Positions 53,579 to 63,956 of a DNA stretch of 64,000 nt are shown piece by piece. The notes under the pieces are model-generated. The model had not been told where the DNA came from. It did not search any database and saw only the letters and a list, made by a program, of their open reading frames with translations. Where the stretch lies: assembly GCA_001465025.1 (NCBI GenBank), contig LNDO01000064.1:28707-92706 (forward strand), in the 5' to 3' direction. Positions within the stretch are counted from its first letter, which is position 1. Each line of letters starts with the position of its first letter. Made by a program: the position numbers and the translations under genes. The stretch comes from Pseudomonas sp. Ga0074129 (GTDB taxonomy: Bacteria > Pseudomonadota > Gammaproteobacteria > Pseudomonadales > Pseudomonadaceae).

Positions 53579-55120
53579 TTACGCCGCGTGAGCATCTTCC
53601 GGGCTACGCGGCGCTTCAATACCCAGGTAGCGGTCGAGTTTGGCCTGCTGCGCCGGTGTGGTGAACAGGCCAAGCTTGCTGCGCCGCCACAAAATGTCAT
53701 CGGCCTGCATGGTCCATTCTTCCCGACACAGGTAATCCACTTCACAGGTGTACAGCCCGCCGCCCAAGTGCTCGCCAAGGTCGCTTAAGTTAACCACCCC
53801 CTTGAGCATGACCCACGTGCGGCTGCCGTAACTGCTAGCCCATCGCCGCGCCAACGAGGTGGTTAGCCAGCCAAAGCGGTCGCAGAGGGCTTCAACCAGC
53901 GAGTTTTGGCTGTCGAGTTGCTCGGCACCCGGCAGCAGGCTGCTGGCGGTCCAACTGGGCCCCATCTTGGGGAAATGAGGGGCTAGTTCGGTCAGGGCCG
54001 ATTCTGCCAATTTGCGGTAAGTAGTGAGCTTGCCGCCAAACACCGAGAGCAACGGTGCTTCGCCTGGATGGCCGGAGAGCGACAGGGTGTAATCGCGGGT
54101 CACAGCCGACGGATCATCCGACTCGTCGTCGCACAGCGGTCGCACGCCCGCGTAGGTGTGCAAGATATCGCTGCGCTGCAACTGCTTTTTGAAGTGGTTA
54201 TTGACCACGTTCAGTAGGTAATCGGTTTCCTCGTCAGTGATCGCCACCTTGGCAGGGTCGCCCTGGTATTCGCGGTCTGTGGTGCCGATCAGGGTGAAGC
54301 GTTCCTGATAAGGAATGGCGAAGACGATGCGGCGGTCTTCGTTTTGCAGGATGTAGGCCTGTTCGCCTTCGAACAATTGCGGCACGACGATATGGCTGCC
54401 CTGGATCAGGCGAATGCCGTAGGGCGACTCCTGCTTCAGGTCTTCGCGGATAAACCGCGCCACCCAAGGCCCGGCAGCATTGACCAAGGCGCGTGCGCGG
54501 ATCGAGAACAGGCTGCCATCGCTGCGCTCCAGGTGGATGTGCCACAGCCCTTTGCTGCGCCGCGCGCTGACGCAGCGGGTACGGCTGTGAATATGTGCGC
54601 CTTTTTCGCGGGCCGCCATGGCGTTGAGTACCACCAAGCGCGCGTCATCCACCCAGCAATCGGCATATTCAAAGCCACGGCTGATCTCGGCCTTCAGCGG
54701 GCTGCCAGCGCCGAAGCGCAGGCTGCGTGAAGCGGCGAGCTTCTCGCGCTTGCCCAGGTGGTCATAGAGAAATAAGCCCGCGCGGATCATCCAGGCCGGG
54801 CGCAGGTGTGGGCGATGCGGCAGGATAAACCGCATTGGTTTAACGATGTGTGGGGCTTTGGTGAGAAGCACTTCGCGCTCGGCCAGCGCCTCGCGCACCA
54901 AGCGGAATTCGTAGTGCTCCAGGTAGCGCAGGCCACCATGGATCAGCTTGCTGCTGGCTGATGAGGTGTGCTGTGCCAAGTCGTCCTTTTCACAAAGGAA
55001 CACCGACAGCCCGCGCCCAGCGGCGTCGGCGGCAATGCCCACACCGTTAATGCCGCCGCCGATCACGGCAACATCATAAACTTCTGCAAGTGGGGTGGGG
55101 CTGGCGAGGCGAGACGGCAT
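53579..55120 (-). CDS. glpD: Aerobic glycerol-3-phosphate dehydrogenase
   Basis: 513 residues. FAD enzyme of the inner membrane surface that oxidises glycerol-3-phosphate to dihydroxyacetone phosphate and feeds ubiquinone. FAD motif VYDVAVIGGGINGVGIAADAAGRGLSVFLCEKDDLAQHTSSASSKLIHGGLRYLEHYEFRLVREAL; ALVNAAGPWVARFI; IQGSHIVVPQLFEG; LTTYRKLAESALTEL and a C-terminal domain ending GGGLYTCEVDYLC. I chose the ATG at 55120, where homology begins; the longer frame to 55213 covers the promoter. A near-perfect GlpR palindrome lies 31 bases upstream. glpR lies upstream on the same strand with a 165-base gap. Confidence 0.95.
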   Translation of the reverse strand: MPSRLASPTPLAEVYDVAVIGGGINGVGIAADAAGRGLSVFLCEKDDLAQHTSSASSKLIHGGLRYLEHYEFRLVREALAEREVLLTKAPHIVKPMRFILPHRPHLRPAWMIRAGLFLYDHLGKREKLAASRSLRFGAGSPLKAEISRGFEYADCWVDDARLVVLNAMAAREKGAHIHSRTRCVSARRSKGLWHIHLERSDGSLFSIRARALVNAAGPWVARFIREDLKQESPYGIRLIQGSHIVVPQLFEGEQAYILQNEDRRIVFAIPYQERFTLIGTTDREYQGDPAKVAITDEETDYLLNVVNNHFKKQLQRSDILHTYAGVRPLCDDESDDPSAVTRDYTLSLSGHPGEAPLLSVFGGKLTTYRKLAESALTELAPHFPKMGPSWTASSLLPGAEQLDSQNSLVEALCDRFGWLTTSLARRWASSYGSRTWVMLKGVVNLSDLGEHLGGGLYTCEVDYLCREEWTMQADDILWRRSKLGLFTTPAQQAKLDRYLGIEAPRSPEDAHAA

Positions 55121-55150
55121 GGTGGCACCAATATTCGTTATTGAGCTTTG

Positions 55151-55170
55151 AATGTTCAATTTCGAAAATA
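55151..55170 (-). promoter_or_regulatory. GlpR operator of glpD
   Basis: Half-sites AATGTTCAAT and TTCGAAAATA form a 20-base palindrome. Against the E. coli GlpR half-site WATKYTCGWW, the right half fits at all ten positions and the left at nine (A for G at position eight). A weaker half-site (GTCGAATATC) lies at 55176-55185. Position is just upstream of the glpD start, as expected for repression. Confidence 0.82.
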
Positions 55171-55285
55171 TGCTAGTCGAATATCCACGGCTTCGCCACC
55201 CCGATGTGCGCATTCGCGCCCAGCGGTTGTGAGGAATTGGTAACGGGATGTCGGCTAGGCAGGTGCCAGGCCAGTGCTGGCGGTC

Positions 55286-56044
55286 TTACACCAGATCGAG
55301 GTGTACTTTGTGCTCGGCGAGCAGGCGGTTGATGGCCGCGGACGGCGCGGCATCGGTGAACACCCGATCGACCAGTGCAACCGAGCCTAAGCGCACCAAG
55401 GCATTACGGCCGAATTTGCTGGAGTCGACGGCCAGCAAGACCTGGCGCGCGTTGTGGATGATGGCTTGGGAAACCCGCACTTCCTGATAATCGAAGTCGA
55501 GCAGGCTGCCGTCATCATCAATGCCACTGATACCGACCAGAGCGAAGTCGACCTTGAACTGCTGGATAAAATCCACAGCTGCCTGGCCGACGATGCCGCC
55601 GTCGCTGCGCACATTGCCCCCCGCCAGCAGCACCTCGAAGTCAGCCTTGGCGCTCAGTTGGGCGGCCACATGCAGGTTGTTGGTGATGACCTTCAAGCCT
55701 TTGTGGCCGAGCAGTTCGCGGGCGATGGCTTCAGTGGTGGTGCCGATGTTGATGAACAGTGAGGCGTGGTCGGGGATTTGTGCGGCGATGGCCGCAGCGA
55801 TGCGTTGTTTTTCTTCGCGCATCTGCCCGGCGCGCATGCTGTAGGCGGTGTTCTGCGTGCTGGAGCTTTCACTGGCAGCGCCGCCGTGGGTGCGGCGCAA
55901 GAGGCCTTGGTCGGCCAATTGGTTAATGTCGCGGCGAATGGTTTGCGGGGTGACGGCAAACGCCTGGGCCAACTCATCGATGCTGACGTAGCCGCGCTCG
56001 CGGGCAAGCTCAAGAATGTCGTGTTGGCGGGGCGGCAGGGTCAT
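55286..56044 (-). CDS. glpR: Glycerol-3-phosphate regulon repressor
   Basis: 252 residues of DeoR family. N-terminal helix-turn-helix: [51 protein letters not shown], the DeoR signature. The C-terminal sugar-phosphate sensing domain has [33 protein letters not shown] and the Lys/Asp-bearing [26 protein letters not shown]. Glycerol-3-phosphate releases it from DNA. Operators fitting it are found before glpD and before ybaK-glpK. It is divergent from ybaK with about 100 bases between, and upstream of glpD on the same strand. Confidence 0.94.
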   Translation of the reverse strand: MTLPPRQHDILELARERGYVSIDELAQAFAVTPQTIRRDINQLADQGLLRRTHGGAASESSSTQNTAYSMRAGQMREEKQRIAAAIAAQIPDHASLFINIGTTTEAIARELLGHKGLKVITNNLHVAAQLSAKADFEVLLAGGNVRSDGGIVGQAAVDFIQQFKVDFALVGISGIDDDGSLLDFDYQEVRVSQAIIHNARQVLLAVDSSKFGRNALVRLGSVALVDRVFTDAAPSAAINRLLAEHKVHLDLV

Positions 56045-56126
56045 GGGTCAGATCCTTGAAATTGCGCGACATTATAGGCTGCCGAAAGCCGAATAGATCG
56101 GCTAAGGTACGCCAACTTTGTCAGAT

Positions 56127-56146
56127 TATTTTCACATTCGAACATG
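56127..56146 (+). promoter_or_regulatory. Probable GlpR operator at the ybaK-glpK start
   Basis: TATTTTCACA and TTCGAACATG: 17 of 20 positions fit the GlpR palindrome (right half nine of ten). It overlaps the ybaK start codon at 56144, which would block initiation of transcription through the ybaK-glpK unit and may also affect glpR. Confidence 0.65.
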
Positions 56147-56614
56147 ACCCCTGCCATCGACCTGCTGAAAAAAGCTAAAGCTGCGCATCAGGTGCACAGT
56201 TACCCGCATGATCCCAAAGCGGCTTCCTATGGTCTGGAGGCGGCGGAAAAGCTCAATCTTGAGCCCGCTCAGGTGTTCAAAACCTTGTTGGCGGCCAGTG
56301 AGAAGGGCGAGTTGCTGGTGGCGGTCGTGCCGGTGGCGGGTACGCTTGATCTCAAGGCCTTGGCTCATGTCGCCGGGGTGAAGAAAGCCGATATGGCCGA
56401 CCCGGCTGCCGCGCAGCGTGCCACCGGCTATTTGCTCGGCGGCATTAGCCCGTTGGGGCAAAAAAAGCGCCTGCGCACCTTTATTGATAACAGCGCGCAG
56501 CAGTTTCCCAACATTTATGTCAGTGCCGGTCGGCGCGGGCTGGAAGTGCAGCTGGACGCCGCTGTGCTGGCGCAACTGACGCAGGCCGAATTCGCGCCCA
56601 TCGGTCGTCACTAA
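56144..56614 (+). CDS. ybaK: Cys-tRNA(Pro)/Cys-tRNA(Cys) deacylase YbaK
   Basis: 156 residues. [38 protein letters not shown] and [72 protein letters not shown] are typical of YbaK/EbsC. The catalytic Lys (VFKTL) and the GGxSP loop are present. It clears Cys from mischarged tRNA-Pro. No good ribosome site is seen, because an operator occupies the start. It sits between glpR (divergent) and glpK (same strand, 37 bases), an unusual place for a translation-quality gene. Confidence 0.93.
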   Translation: MTPAIDLLKKAKAAHQVHSYPHDPKAASYGLEAAEKLNLEPAQVFKTLLAASEKGELLVAVVPVAGTLDLKALAHVAGVKKADMADPAAAQRATGYLLGGISPLGQKKRLRTFIDNSAQQFPNIYVSAGRRGLEVQLDAAVLAQLTQAEFAPIGRH

Positions 56615-56651
56615 CAACACGATTTACTCCCTACAAGAACAAGGAACTCCC

Positions 56652-58139
56652 ATGTCTCATTACCTGCTTGTCATTGATCAGGGCACCACCAGTAGCCGGG
56701 CGATTGTGTTCAGTGCCCAAGGCTTGCCCGTGGCGCGCGCACAGCAGGAGTTCAAGCAGTACTTTCCGCAAGATGGCTGGGTGGAGCATGACGGCGAAGA
56801 GCTGTGGCTGAGCACACTCAAGGTCTGCCGCGAGGCGTTGCAGCAGAGCGGTTTGAATGCGGCGGACGTCGCAGCAATCGGCATCACCAATCAGCGCGAA
56901 ACCACCTTGGTGTGGGATGCGCAAAGCGGTACGCCCATCCATCCGGCGATAGTCTGGCAAGACCGGCGCACCGCCGACTATTGCGCCGAGCTGAAAGCCG
57001 CCGGGCATGAAGCCGCAGTCGCGGCCAAGACCGGGTTGCTGATCGACCCGTATTTTTCAGCCACCAAGCTGCGCTGGATTCTGCAAAAGGTGCCGGGTGC
57101 CCGCGAGCGTGCCGAGCGCGGTGAGCTGCGCTTTGGCACCGTGGATTCCTTTCTGCTCTGGCGTTTGACCGGCGGCAAGTCGCACAAAACCGACGCCAGC
57201 AACGCCTCGCGCACGCTGCTGTTCAACATCCACACCCAGCAGTGGGATGAAGAACTGCTCAAGCTGTTTGAGATTCCCGCCAGCCTGCTCCCCGAGGTGC
57301 TTGATTGCGCGGCCGACTTTGGCCGTACCGAGGCGAGCCTGCTTGGTGCAGCTATTCCCGTGCTGGGTATGGCCGGCGATCAGCAGGCGGCCCTGATCGG
57401 CCAGGCCTGCTTCGAACCAGGCATGGTCAAAAGCACCTATGGCACCGGCTGTTTTATGATCCAGAACACCGGCAGTACGCCGGTTACTTCGAAAAACCGC
57501 CTGCTCACCACGGTGGGTTATCGCCTCAATGGCAAGGTTACCTACGCGGTGGAAGGCAGCATCTTTGTTGCCGGTGCCGCTGTGCAATGGTTGCGTGACG
57601 GCATCAAGCTGATCAGCCATGCCCGCGATACGGAAGCCATGGCCGAGCAGACCGGCGATGCCTGTGGAGTGTATCTGGTGCCCGCGTTTACCGGTTTGGG
57701 CGCGCCGTACTGGGACCCGAAAGCCCGTGGCGCGATCTTTGGTCTGACCCGTGACACAGGTATCAAGGAAATCGTCACTGCCGGTTTGCAGTCGGTGTGC
57801 TACCAGACTCGTGATTTGCTCGAGGCCATGCGTCAGGACGGCGCTGCCGAGCCGAGCGCCCTGCGTGTGGACGGCGGCATGGTGGAAAACAATTGGGTTA
57901 TGCAGTTTCTCGCGGACATCCTCGGTGTGCCGGTCGAACGCCCGGAAGTCACCGAAACCACCGCACTCGGTGTGGCGTACCTGGCTGGCCTGCAAGCCGG
58001 GTTGTACAGTGATCTGGCCAGCATCGCGCGCCATTGGCACCGGCAACAACGCTTCGAGCCACGCATGGCGGATAGCCACAGACAAAAGCTTTACGACGGC
58101 TGGCTGGATGCGGTTAAGCGTGTGCGCAGTGAAGGCTAA
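56652..58139 (+). CDS. glpK: Glycerol kinase
   Basis: 495 residues of the FGGY kinase family. [21 protein letters not shown] (phosphate-1 motif), [128 protein letters not shown], and the FGGY-type [44 protein letters not shown]. Phosphorylates glycerol. CAAGGAAC precedes the ATG. It is transcribed with ybaK. The facilitator glpF, normally before glpK in Pseudomonas, is not adjacent. A weak hairpin lies downstream at about 58155-58179. Confidence 0.97.
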   Translation: MSHYLLVIDQGTTSSRAIVFSAQGLPVARAQQEFKQYFPQDGWVEHDGEELWLSTLKVCREALQQSGLNAADVAAIGITNQRETTLVWDAQSGTPIHPAIVWQDRRTADYCAELKAAGHEAAVAAKTGLLIDPYFSATKLRWILQKVPGARERAERGELRFGTVDSFLLWRLTGGKSHKTDASNASRTLLFNIHTQQWDEELLKLFEIPASLLPEVLDCAADFGRTEASLLGAAIPVLGMAGDQQAALIGQACFEPGMVKSTYGTGCFMIQNTGSTPVTSKNRLLTTVGYRLNGKVTYAVEGSIFVAGAAVQWLRDGIKLISHARDTEAMAEQTGDACGVYLVPAFTGLGAPYWDPKARGAIFGLTRDTGIKEIVTAGLQSVCYQTRDLLEAMRQDGAAEPSALRVDGGMVENNWVMQFLADILGVPVERPEVTETTALGVAYLAGLQAGLYSDLASIARHWHRQQRFEPRMADSHRQKLYDGWLDAVKRVRSEG

Positions 58140-58228
58140 GTGCTGTATGGCTCAATGAGCGCGTGGCTGTAGCGCTCATGCGCCTTAAGGCTCAGGCATG
58201 CTTGAACCCAATCATTGAGGACGCGCCC

Positions 58229-59032
58229 ATGCAGCTTGAATTTCACCAAGTCGACGCTTTTGCCACACAGCCATTCAGTGGCAACCCAGCCATGGTCTAT
58301 CGCTTGCAACACTGGCTGGACGATGAGCTGATGCAACGCATTGCCGCTGAGCACAATCTGGCGGAAACCGCGTTTATGGTGAAGGAGGGCGCTGCCTGGC
58401 ATATCCGTTGGTTTACTCCAGCGGCAGAAGTGCCGCTCTGTGGGCATGCCACCCTGGCCAGTGCCTACGTACTGTTTGAGCTCTACGCGGAGCCGGGTGA
58501 GGTGATCGACTTTACCTGCCTCTCGGGTCGGCTGCAGGTGGCTCGCGCGGGCAATAAGTTGGTGCTGGATTTTCCGCTGCGTCCGGTGCAGCCCTATGAC
58601 CTTCGCGCGGAGGTGGAACAGGCGTTGGGCCAGCCGGTGCAGCAGGTACTGGCTTTGCACGAGCGGCAGGGCGTTCAGGAGTTACTGGCGATTTTACCCA
58701 GTGAAGCCGCTGTGCGCGCCTGTACACCGGACTTGGCCGCTGTGGCCCGGCTACCCGGTTTGGGCCTGCTGATCAGTGCGCCGGGCGAGCAGCATGACTT
58801 TGTCTCGCGCTACTTTGCCCCTGCCATCGGGATCAATGAAGACCCGGTGACCGGCTCGACGCATTGCATGCTCACGCCCTATTGGGCGCAGGTGTTGGGC
58901 AAGCAGTCGCTGTCGGCGTATCAGTGTTCGGCGCGCGGTGGTGAGCTGCACTGCGAATTACACGGTGAGCGGGTCAAAATTGCCGGTCAGGCGGTGCTGG
59001 TAGCCAGCGGCCGTTTACACCTGCCGGCTTAA
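58229..59032 (+). CDS. PhzF-family isomerase-like protein
   Basis: 267 residues of the PhzF/diaminopimelate-epimerase fold. LEFHQVDAFATQPFSGNPAMVYRLQHWLDDELMQRIAAEHNLAETAFMV, with the conserved Glu of the active site (NLAETAF); WHIRWFTPAAEVPLCGHATLASAYVLFE; and EDPVTGSTHCMLTPYWAQ. The family includes the phenazine enzyme PhzF and many of unknown function; none of the other phz genes are present, so a phenazine role should not be assumed. GAGG precedes the ATG at 58229. It ends exactly where the convergent ABC gene ends. Confidence 0.9.
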   Translation: MQLEFHQVDAFATQPFSGNPAMVYRLQHWLDDELMQRIAAEHNLAETAFMVKEGAAWHIRWFTPAAEVPLCGHATLASAYVLFELYAEPGEVIDFTCLSGRLQVARAGNKLVLDFPLRPVQPYDLRAEVEQALGQPVQQVLALHERQGVQELLAILPSEAAVRACTPDLAAVARLPGLGLLISAPGEQHDFVSRYFAPAIGINEDPVTGSTHCMLTPYWAQVLGKQSLSAYQCSARGGELHCELHGERVKIAGQAVLVASGRLHLPA

Positions 59033-60135
59033 TCAACTGTCGCTGCTGTAGCGGCGTACGCCCGATTCGCCCAAGTTAACTTGCGCGGCGATGCTGCCGG
59101 GGGCGGCAAATACCACCAGGTGGTCAGCGGCAACGCGAATGCCAACCTGCTGGCCGGGGTGATGGTCAGCATGGCTGGGGAAGATTGATTCCAGTTGGCT
59201 GCCGGTGGGCAGTTGCAGGCGATAGAGCGTTGCCGCACCGAGGAATGTCTTGCCGACGATCAGGGCTTTTTGCGGGCTTTCCGGGTCGTAGACGATGTCG
59301 TCCGGGCGCAGCAGCACGTCCACCGCGCTGCCGATGGGCCAGGTGTAGGCCCGGTTGCCGAGGATCAGGCCCAGCTCGGTTTGCACCGCGTCCGGGCTGA
59401 GCAATTGGCCGCGAATAAAGTAGCCCTGGCCGATAAAACTGGCGACGAAAGGTGTCAGCGGCTCGTGGTACAGATTGAATGGGGTGTCCCACTGCTCCAG
59501 CTTGCCTTCTTTAAATACGCCGACGTGATCGCTGACGGCGAAGGCTTCTTCCTGATCATGGGTCACCAGAATCGCGCTGGTGCCTCGGGCCTTGAGGATG
59601 TCACGCACTTCATGGCTCAAGCGACGACGCAGTTCGCCATCAAGGTTGGAAAACGGCTCATCGAGCAGCAGCAGTTGCGGTTCCGGTGCCAGTGCGCGCG
59701 CCAGGGCTACGCGCTGTTGCTGGCCGCCGGATAACTCATGCGGGTAGCGCTTGCCGAGGTGACCAAGCTTGACTAGCTCCATCAGCTCTTGGGTAACCCG
59801 CTCGCAGTTGGGCTGTTTGCGGATGCCAAAGCCAATGTTCTCGGCCACGCTCAGGTGCGGGAACAGCGCGTAATCCTGAAACACCATGCCAATACGGCGT
59901 TTCTCGGGGGCAAGGGTAAAGCCAGCCTTGGAAATGACCTGGTCGGCCAGTTGGATTTCGCCTTCACAGACTGGCTCAAAGCCGGCAATTGCGCGCAGGG
60001 TGGTGGTCTTGCCGCAACCGGAGGGGCCGAGCAGACAGCCAATGTCACCGGCTTTCAGATGCAGGTTGAGCTGCTGCACCACGCGATGTTCGTGGTAGCC
60101 GCAGCTCAGGTTGCGCAGGGTCAGCAGGGTTTGGC

Positions 60136-60139
<4 letters not shown>
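59033..60139 (-). CDS. Fe(3+)/thiamin/polyamine-type ABC transporter ATP-binding protein
   Basis: 368 residues. Walker [22 protein letters not shown]-loop [21 protein letters not shown], signature [16 protein letters not shown], Walker [17 protein letters not shown], then the switch [14 protein letters not shown] and a C-terminal TOBE regulatory domain (about 270-368). Sequence is closest to FbpC/PotA importers. It overlaps the argF stop codon (TGATG), an arrangement also seen in P. aeruginosa. No membrane or binding subunit is nearby, so its partners lie elsewhere. Confidence 0.92.
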
Positions 60140-61056
<917 letters not shown>

Positions 61057-61355
61057 CGTTAACTACCTTTTAACAGCAGGGGCGCAGGTTCAAGGGCCAG
61101 ACTGAATAAAGAAAACGGCAGAACCTACGGCTTGGGGCCGCACTATGCGACGAAACGGGGAAGCGGCGATCTTATAAGGAAATGACGAGCAGGCGCAAAC
61201 CACTCGCGATTACCCCCGCAGGCTGTCATACATCGGTGGGCATGATGCCTGTCGATTCATAAGGCAAAACCTGCTGGTTTACTGACGTGGTGGGTTCCAT
61301 AGTTGGATTCTGCCGACCCGACCGGTCGTCTCGAATCAGAACAAGAGGCCAGGCC
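61057..61355. other. Gap between argF and the molybdopterin enzyme gene
   Basis: 299 bases, divergent promoters expected. I saw no credible open frame and no clear regulatory palindrome. A TGAATAAAGAAAA tract lies at about 61103-61116 and could be part of an argF promoter. Confidence 0.4.
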
Positions 61356-63464
61356 ATGACCAAGTCCCTCCATCACCGTGCATGTCATCTCTGTGAGGCC
61401 ATTTGCGGCCTGAGCATCGAAACCGAAACGCAGCCTGACGGCACTGTGCAAATCCGCTCAATCAAGGGCGATCCGCACGACACCTTCAGCCGTGGCCATA
61501 TCTGCCCCAAGGCTGTAGCGCTGCAAGATATCCAGAATGATCCGGACCGTATTCGTCAGCCCATGCGCCGTATTGGCAGCGAGTGGCAGGCTATTGACTG
61601 GGACGCGGCGTTTGAGTTGGTGGCCGAGCGCCTGAGCGCAATTCAAGCGGAGCATGGGCAAAACGCTGTGGCGGTCTACCAGGGCAACCCGAGCGTGCAC
61701 AATTACGGCCTGATGACCCACAGCAATTATTTTCTGGGACTGCTGAAAACCCGTAACCGTTACTCCGCCACCTCGGTTGATCAGTTGCCGCATCACCTGA
61801 CCAGTCACCTGATGTATGGCCATGGTTTATTGATCCCCATTCCGGATATCGACCATACCGATTTCATGCTGATCCTTGGCGGTAACCCACTGGCGTCCAA
61901 CGGCAGCATCATGACTGTGCCGGATGTGGAAAAGCGCTTGAAGGCCATCCAGAAACGCGGCGGCAAACTGGTGGTGATTGATCCGCGTCGCAGTGAAACC
62001 GCGGCCATTGCCGATCAGCACATTTTTATTCGTCCCGGTCAGGACGCAGCGCTTTTGCTGGCTGTGCTCAATACCCTGTTTGAAGAGAACCTGGGTCGCA
62101 GCAGTCATCTGCCGGTCGATGGCCTGGATGATGTGCGTCAGGCCGTGTCTGGCTTTACGGCCGAAGCGATGAGCCTGCAGTGTGGCGTACCCGCGGCGGT
62201 TATTCGGCAACTGGCCCGCGACTTTGCCGCAGCTGAGTCGGCCGTGTGCTACGGCCGCATGGGCGTTTCGACTCAGGCCTTCGGCACCTTGTGTCAGTGG
62301 CTGGTGCAGTTGATCAATCTGGTTACGGGCAACCTCGACCGTGTAGGCGGTGTGCTATGCACGGAGCCTGCGGTAGATATCGTTGCGAGCACATCGGGTG
62401 GCCATTTCAATCGTTGGCAGAGCCGGGTGTCGGCCTTGCCGGAATACGGCGGTGAATTACCGGTTTCGGCTTTGGCTGAAGAAATGCTTAGCCCCGGTGA
62501 AGGGCAGGTGCGGGCGTTAGTCACGGTGGCGGGTAACCCGGTGTTGTCGACGCCCAATGGTCGTCAACTTGAGCAGGCGCTGGATGGCCTTGAGTTCATG
62601 CTCAGCCTCGACTTTTACATCAATGAAACCACCCGCTATGCCGATCTGATTCTGCCGCCCACTGGGCCGCTGGAGCATGATCACTACGACACCACGTTCA
62701 ATATGTTCGCCGTGCGCAACGTCACCCGCTTCAATGAGGCGGTGTTGGACAAGCCTGTCGGTGCGCTGCACGACTGGGAGATTTTTGTTGGCTTGGCCCA
62801 GGCGTTTGCCGCGAAAACCGGCGCGTCGCTCAAACCGTCCATGCCGCCTGAGCAAATGATCGACATGGGGCTGCGCTTTGGCACCTATGGCGATAAGTCG
62901 CCGCACAAGCTGTCTCTGGCCACGTTGCGCGAGCATCCGCATGGCCTTGATCTGGGTGCCCTTAAACCCAACTTGGCCGCACGCTTGAAAACCCCAAACC
63001 AGCGGATTCAGGCTGCTGCGCCGTTGATCATGGCGGATCTGGCGCGCTTTGCTGAACAGCCGGTGGCCGGGGAGGGCGAGTTGCTATTGATTGGCCGCCG
63101 TCATGTGCGCAGTAATAACTCGTGGATGCACAACTACCACCGCTTGGTGAAAGGTAAGCCGCGTCATCAGTTGCTGATGCACCCGGATGACTTGCAGCAG
63201 CGCGGCCTGGCCGACGGACAGCGAGTGCGCGTGCGCTCGCGGGTGGGGATGATTGAGGTGGAAGTCGCCGCCAGCGATGAGATGATGACCGGGGTGGTGA
63301 GCTTGCCGCACGGTTGGGGGCATGCCCGGCCTGGTGTGCAGATGGGCATTGCCACTGCCCAGCCAGGTGCCAGTGCTAATGACCTGACCGATGAGCGTTA
63401 CCTGGACAAGCTCTCCGGCAACGCTGCGCTCAATGGTGTGCCCGTGCACGTTGAGGCGGCTTGA
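61356..63464 (+). CDS. Molybdopterin-dependent oxidoreductase, soluble formate dehydrogenase-like
   Basis: 702 residues. An N-terminal [4Fe-4S] site is formed by Cys10, Cys13, Cys17 and Cys50 (ACHLCEAICG ... GHICPKA). The molybdopterin-binding parts follow: NAVAVYQGNPSVHNYGL, LILGGNPLASNGSIMTV, KLVVIDPRRSETAAIADQHIFIRPGQDAALLLAVLNTLF, CYGRMGVSTQAFGTLCQWLVQLINLVTGNLDRVGGVL, and a C-terminal domain LLIGRRHVRSNNSWMHNY. No Tat signal, so it acts in the cytosol. I chose the ATG at 61356 after AAGAGGCC. No partner subunit or chaperone gene is adjacent. The substrate is unknown; P. aeruginosa keeps a homologous gene near grxD and argF. Confidence 0.9.
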   Translation: MTKSLHHRACHLCEAICGLSIETETQPDGTVQIRSIKGDPHDTFSRGHICPKAVALQDIQNDPDRIRQPMRRIGSEWQAIDWDAAFELVAERLSAIQAEHGQNAVAVYQGNPSVHNYGLMTHSNYFLGLLKTRNRYSATSVDQLPHHLTSHLMYGHGLLIPIPDIDHTDFMLILGGNPLASNGSIMTVPDVEKRLKAIQKRGGKLVVIDPRRSETAAIADQHIFIRPGQDAALLLAVLNTLFEENLGRSSHLPVDGLDDVRQAVSGFTAEAMSLQCGVPAAVIRQLARDFAAAESAVCYGRMGVSTQAFGTLCQWLVQLINLVTGNLDRVGGVLCTEPAVDIVASTSGGHFNRWQSRVSALPEYGGELPVSALAEEMLSPGEGQVRALVTVAGNPVLSTPNGRQLEQALDGLEFMLSLDFYINETTRYADLILPPTGPLEHDHYDTTFNMFAVRNVTRFNEAVLDKPVGALHDWEIFVGLAQAFAAKTGASLKPSMPPEQMIDMGLRFGTYGDKSPHKLSLATLREHPHGLDLGALKPNLAARLKTPNQRIQAAAPLIMADLARFAEQPVAGEGELLLIGRRHVRSNNSWMHNYHRLVKGKPRHQLLMHPDDLQQRGLADGQRVRVRSRVGMIEVEVAASDEMMTGVVSLPHGWGHARPGVQMGIATAQPGASANDLTDERYLDKLSGNAALNGVPVHVEAA

Positions 63465-63582
63465 TCAATGCCGTAAGCGGGGCTAAACAGACAGCAAAGG
63501 CCGAGCATTGCGCTAGGCTTTTCGCTACAATGCCGCCACCGTGCCGACCCATGAGTCGGGTAGTTAAGTCCTGAGGTGCCCA

Positions 63583-63921
63583 ATGGATATCATCGAAACC
63601 ATCAAAGAGCAGATCGCCAACAACACCGTTCTGCTGTACATGAAAGGCTCGCCGAACGCTCCGCAGTGCGGCTTTTCCTCCAAGGCTGCGCAAGTAGTGA
63701 TGGGCTGTGGCGAAAAGTTTGCCTATGTCGACATCCTGCAAAATCCGGAAATTCGCGCCAACCTGCCCAAGTACGCCAACTGGCCAACATTCCCCCAGCT
63801 GTGGGTGGGCGGTGAGTTGGTCGGTGGTAGCGACATTCTGATGGAAATGTACGAAAAGGGTGAGCTACAGACCCTGATCAAGAACGCGATGCAGAAAACC
63901 GACGGCGGTTGCAGGAGCTGA
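63583..63921 (+). CDS. grxD: Monothiol glutaredoxin Grx4
   Basis: 112 residues. The monothiol active site CGFS is at residues 29-32 (NAPQCGFSSKAAQ), with TFPQLWVGGELVGGSDIL and EMYEKGELQTLI completing the glutathione site. Binds a bridging [2Fe-2S] cluster with BolA-like partners and delivers Fe-S clusters. GAGG precedes the ATG. It ends near the window edge; another start codon lies 35 bases downstream. Confidence 0.96.
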   Translation: MDIIETIKEQIANNTVLLYMKGSPNAPQCGFSSKAAQVVMGCGEKFAYVDILQNPEIRANLPKYANWPTFPQLWVGGELVGGSDILMEMYEKGELQTLIKNAMQKTDGGCRS

Positions 63922-63956
63922 GTGCAACACGGTCATTGAATTGAAGCTGGAGCATC

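Noticed and set aside
57057-58085. A 342-codon minus-strand open frame opposite glpK
   Set aside because: Antisense to a canonical glycerol kinase; no homology-like motif.
58229-59032. Phenazine biosynthesis
   Set aside because: PhzF-like proteins are common outside phenazine clusters and no other phz gene is present.
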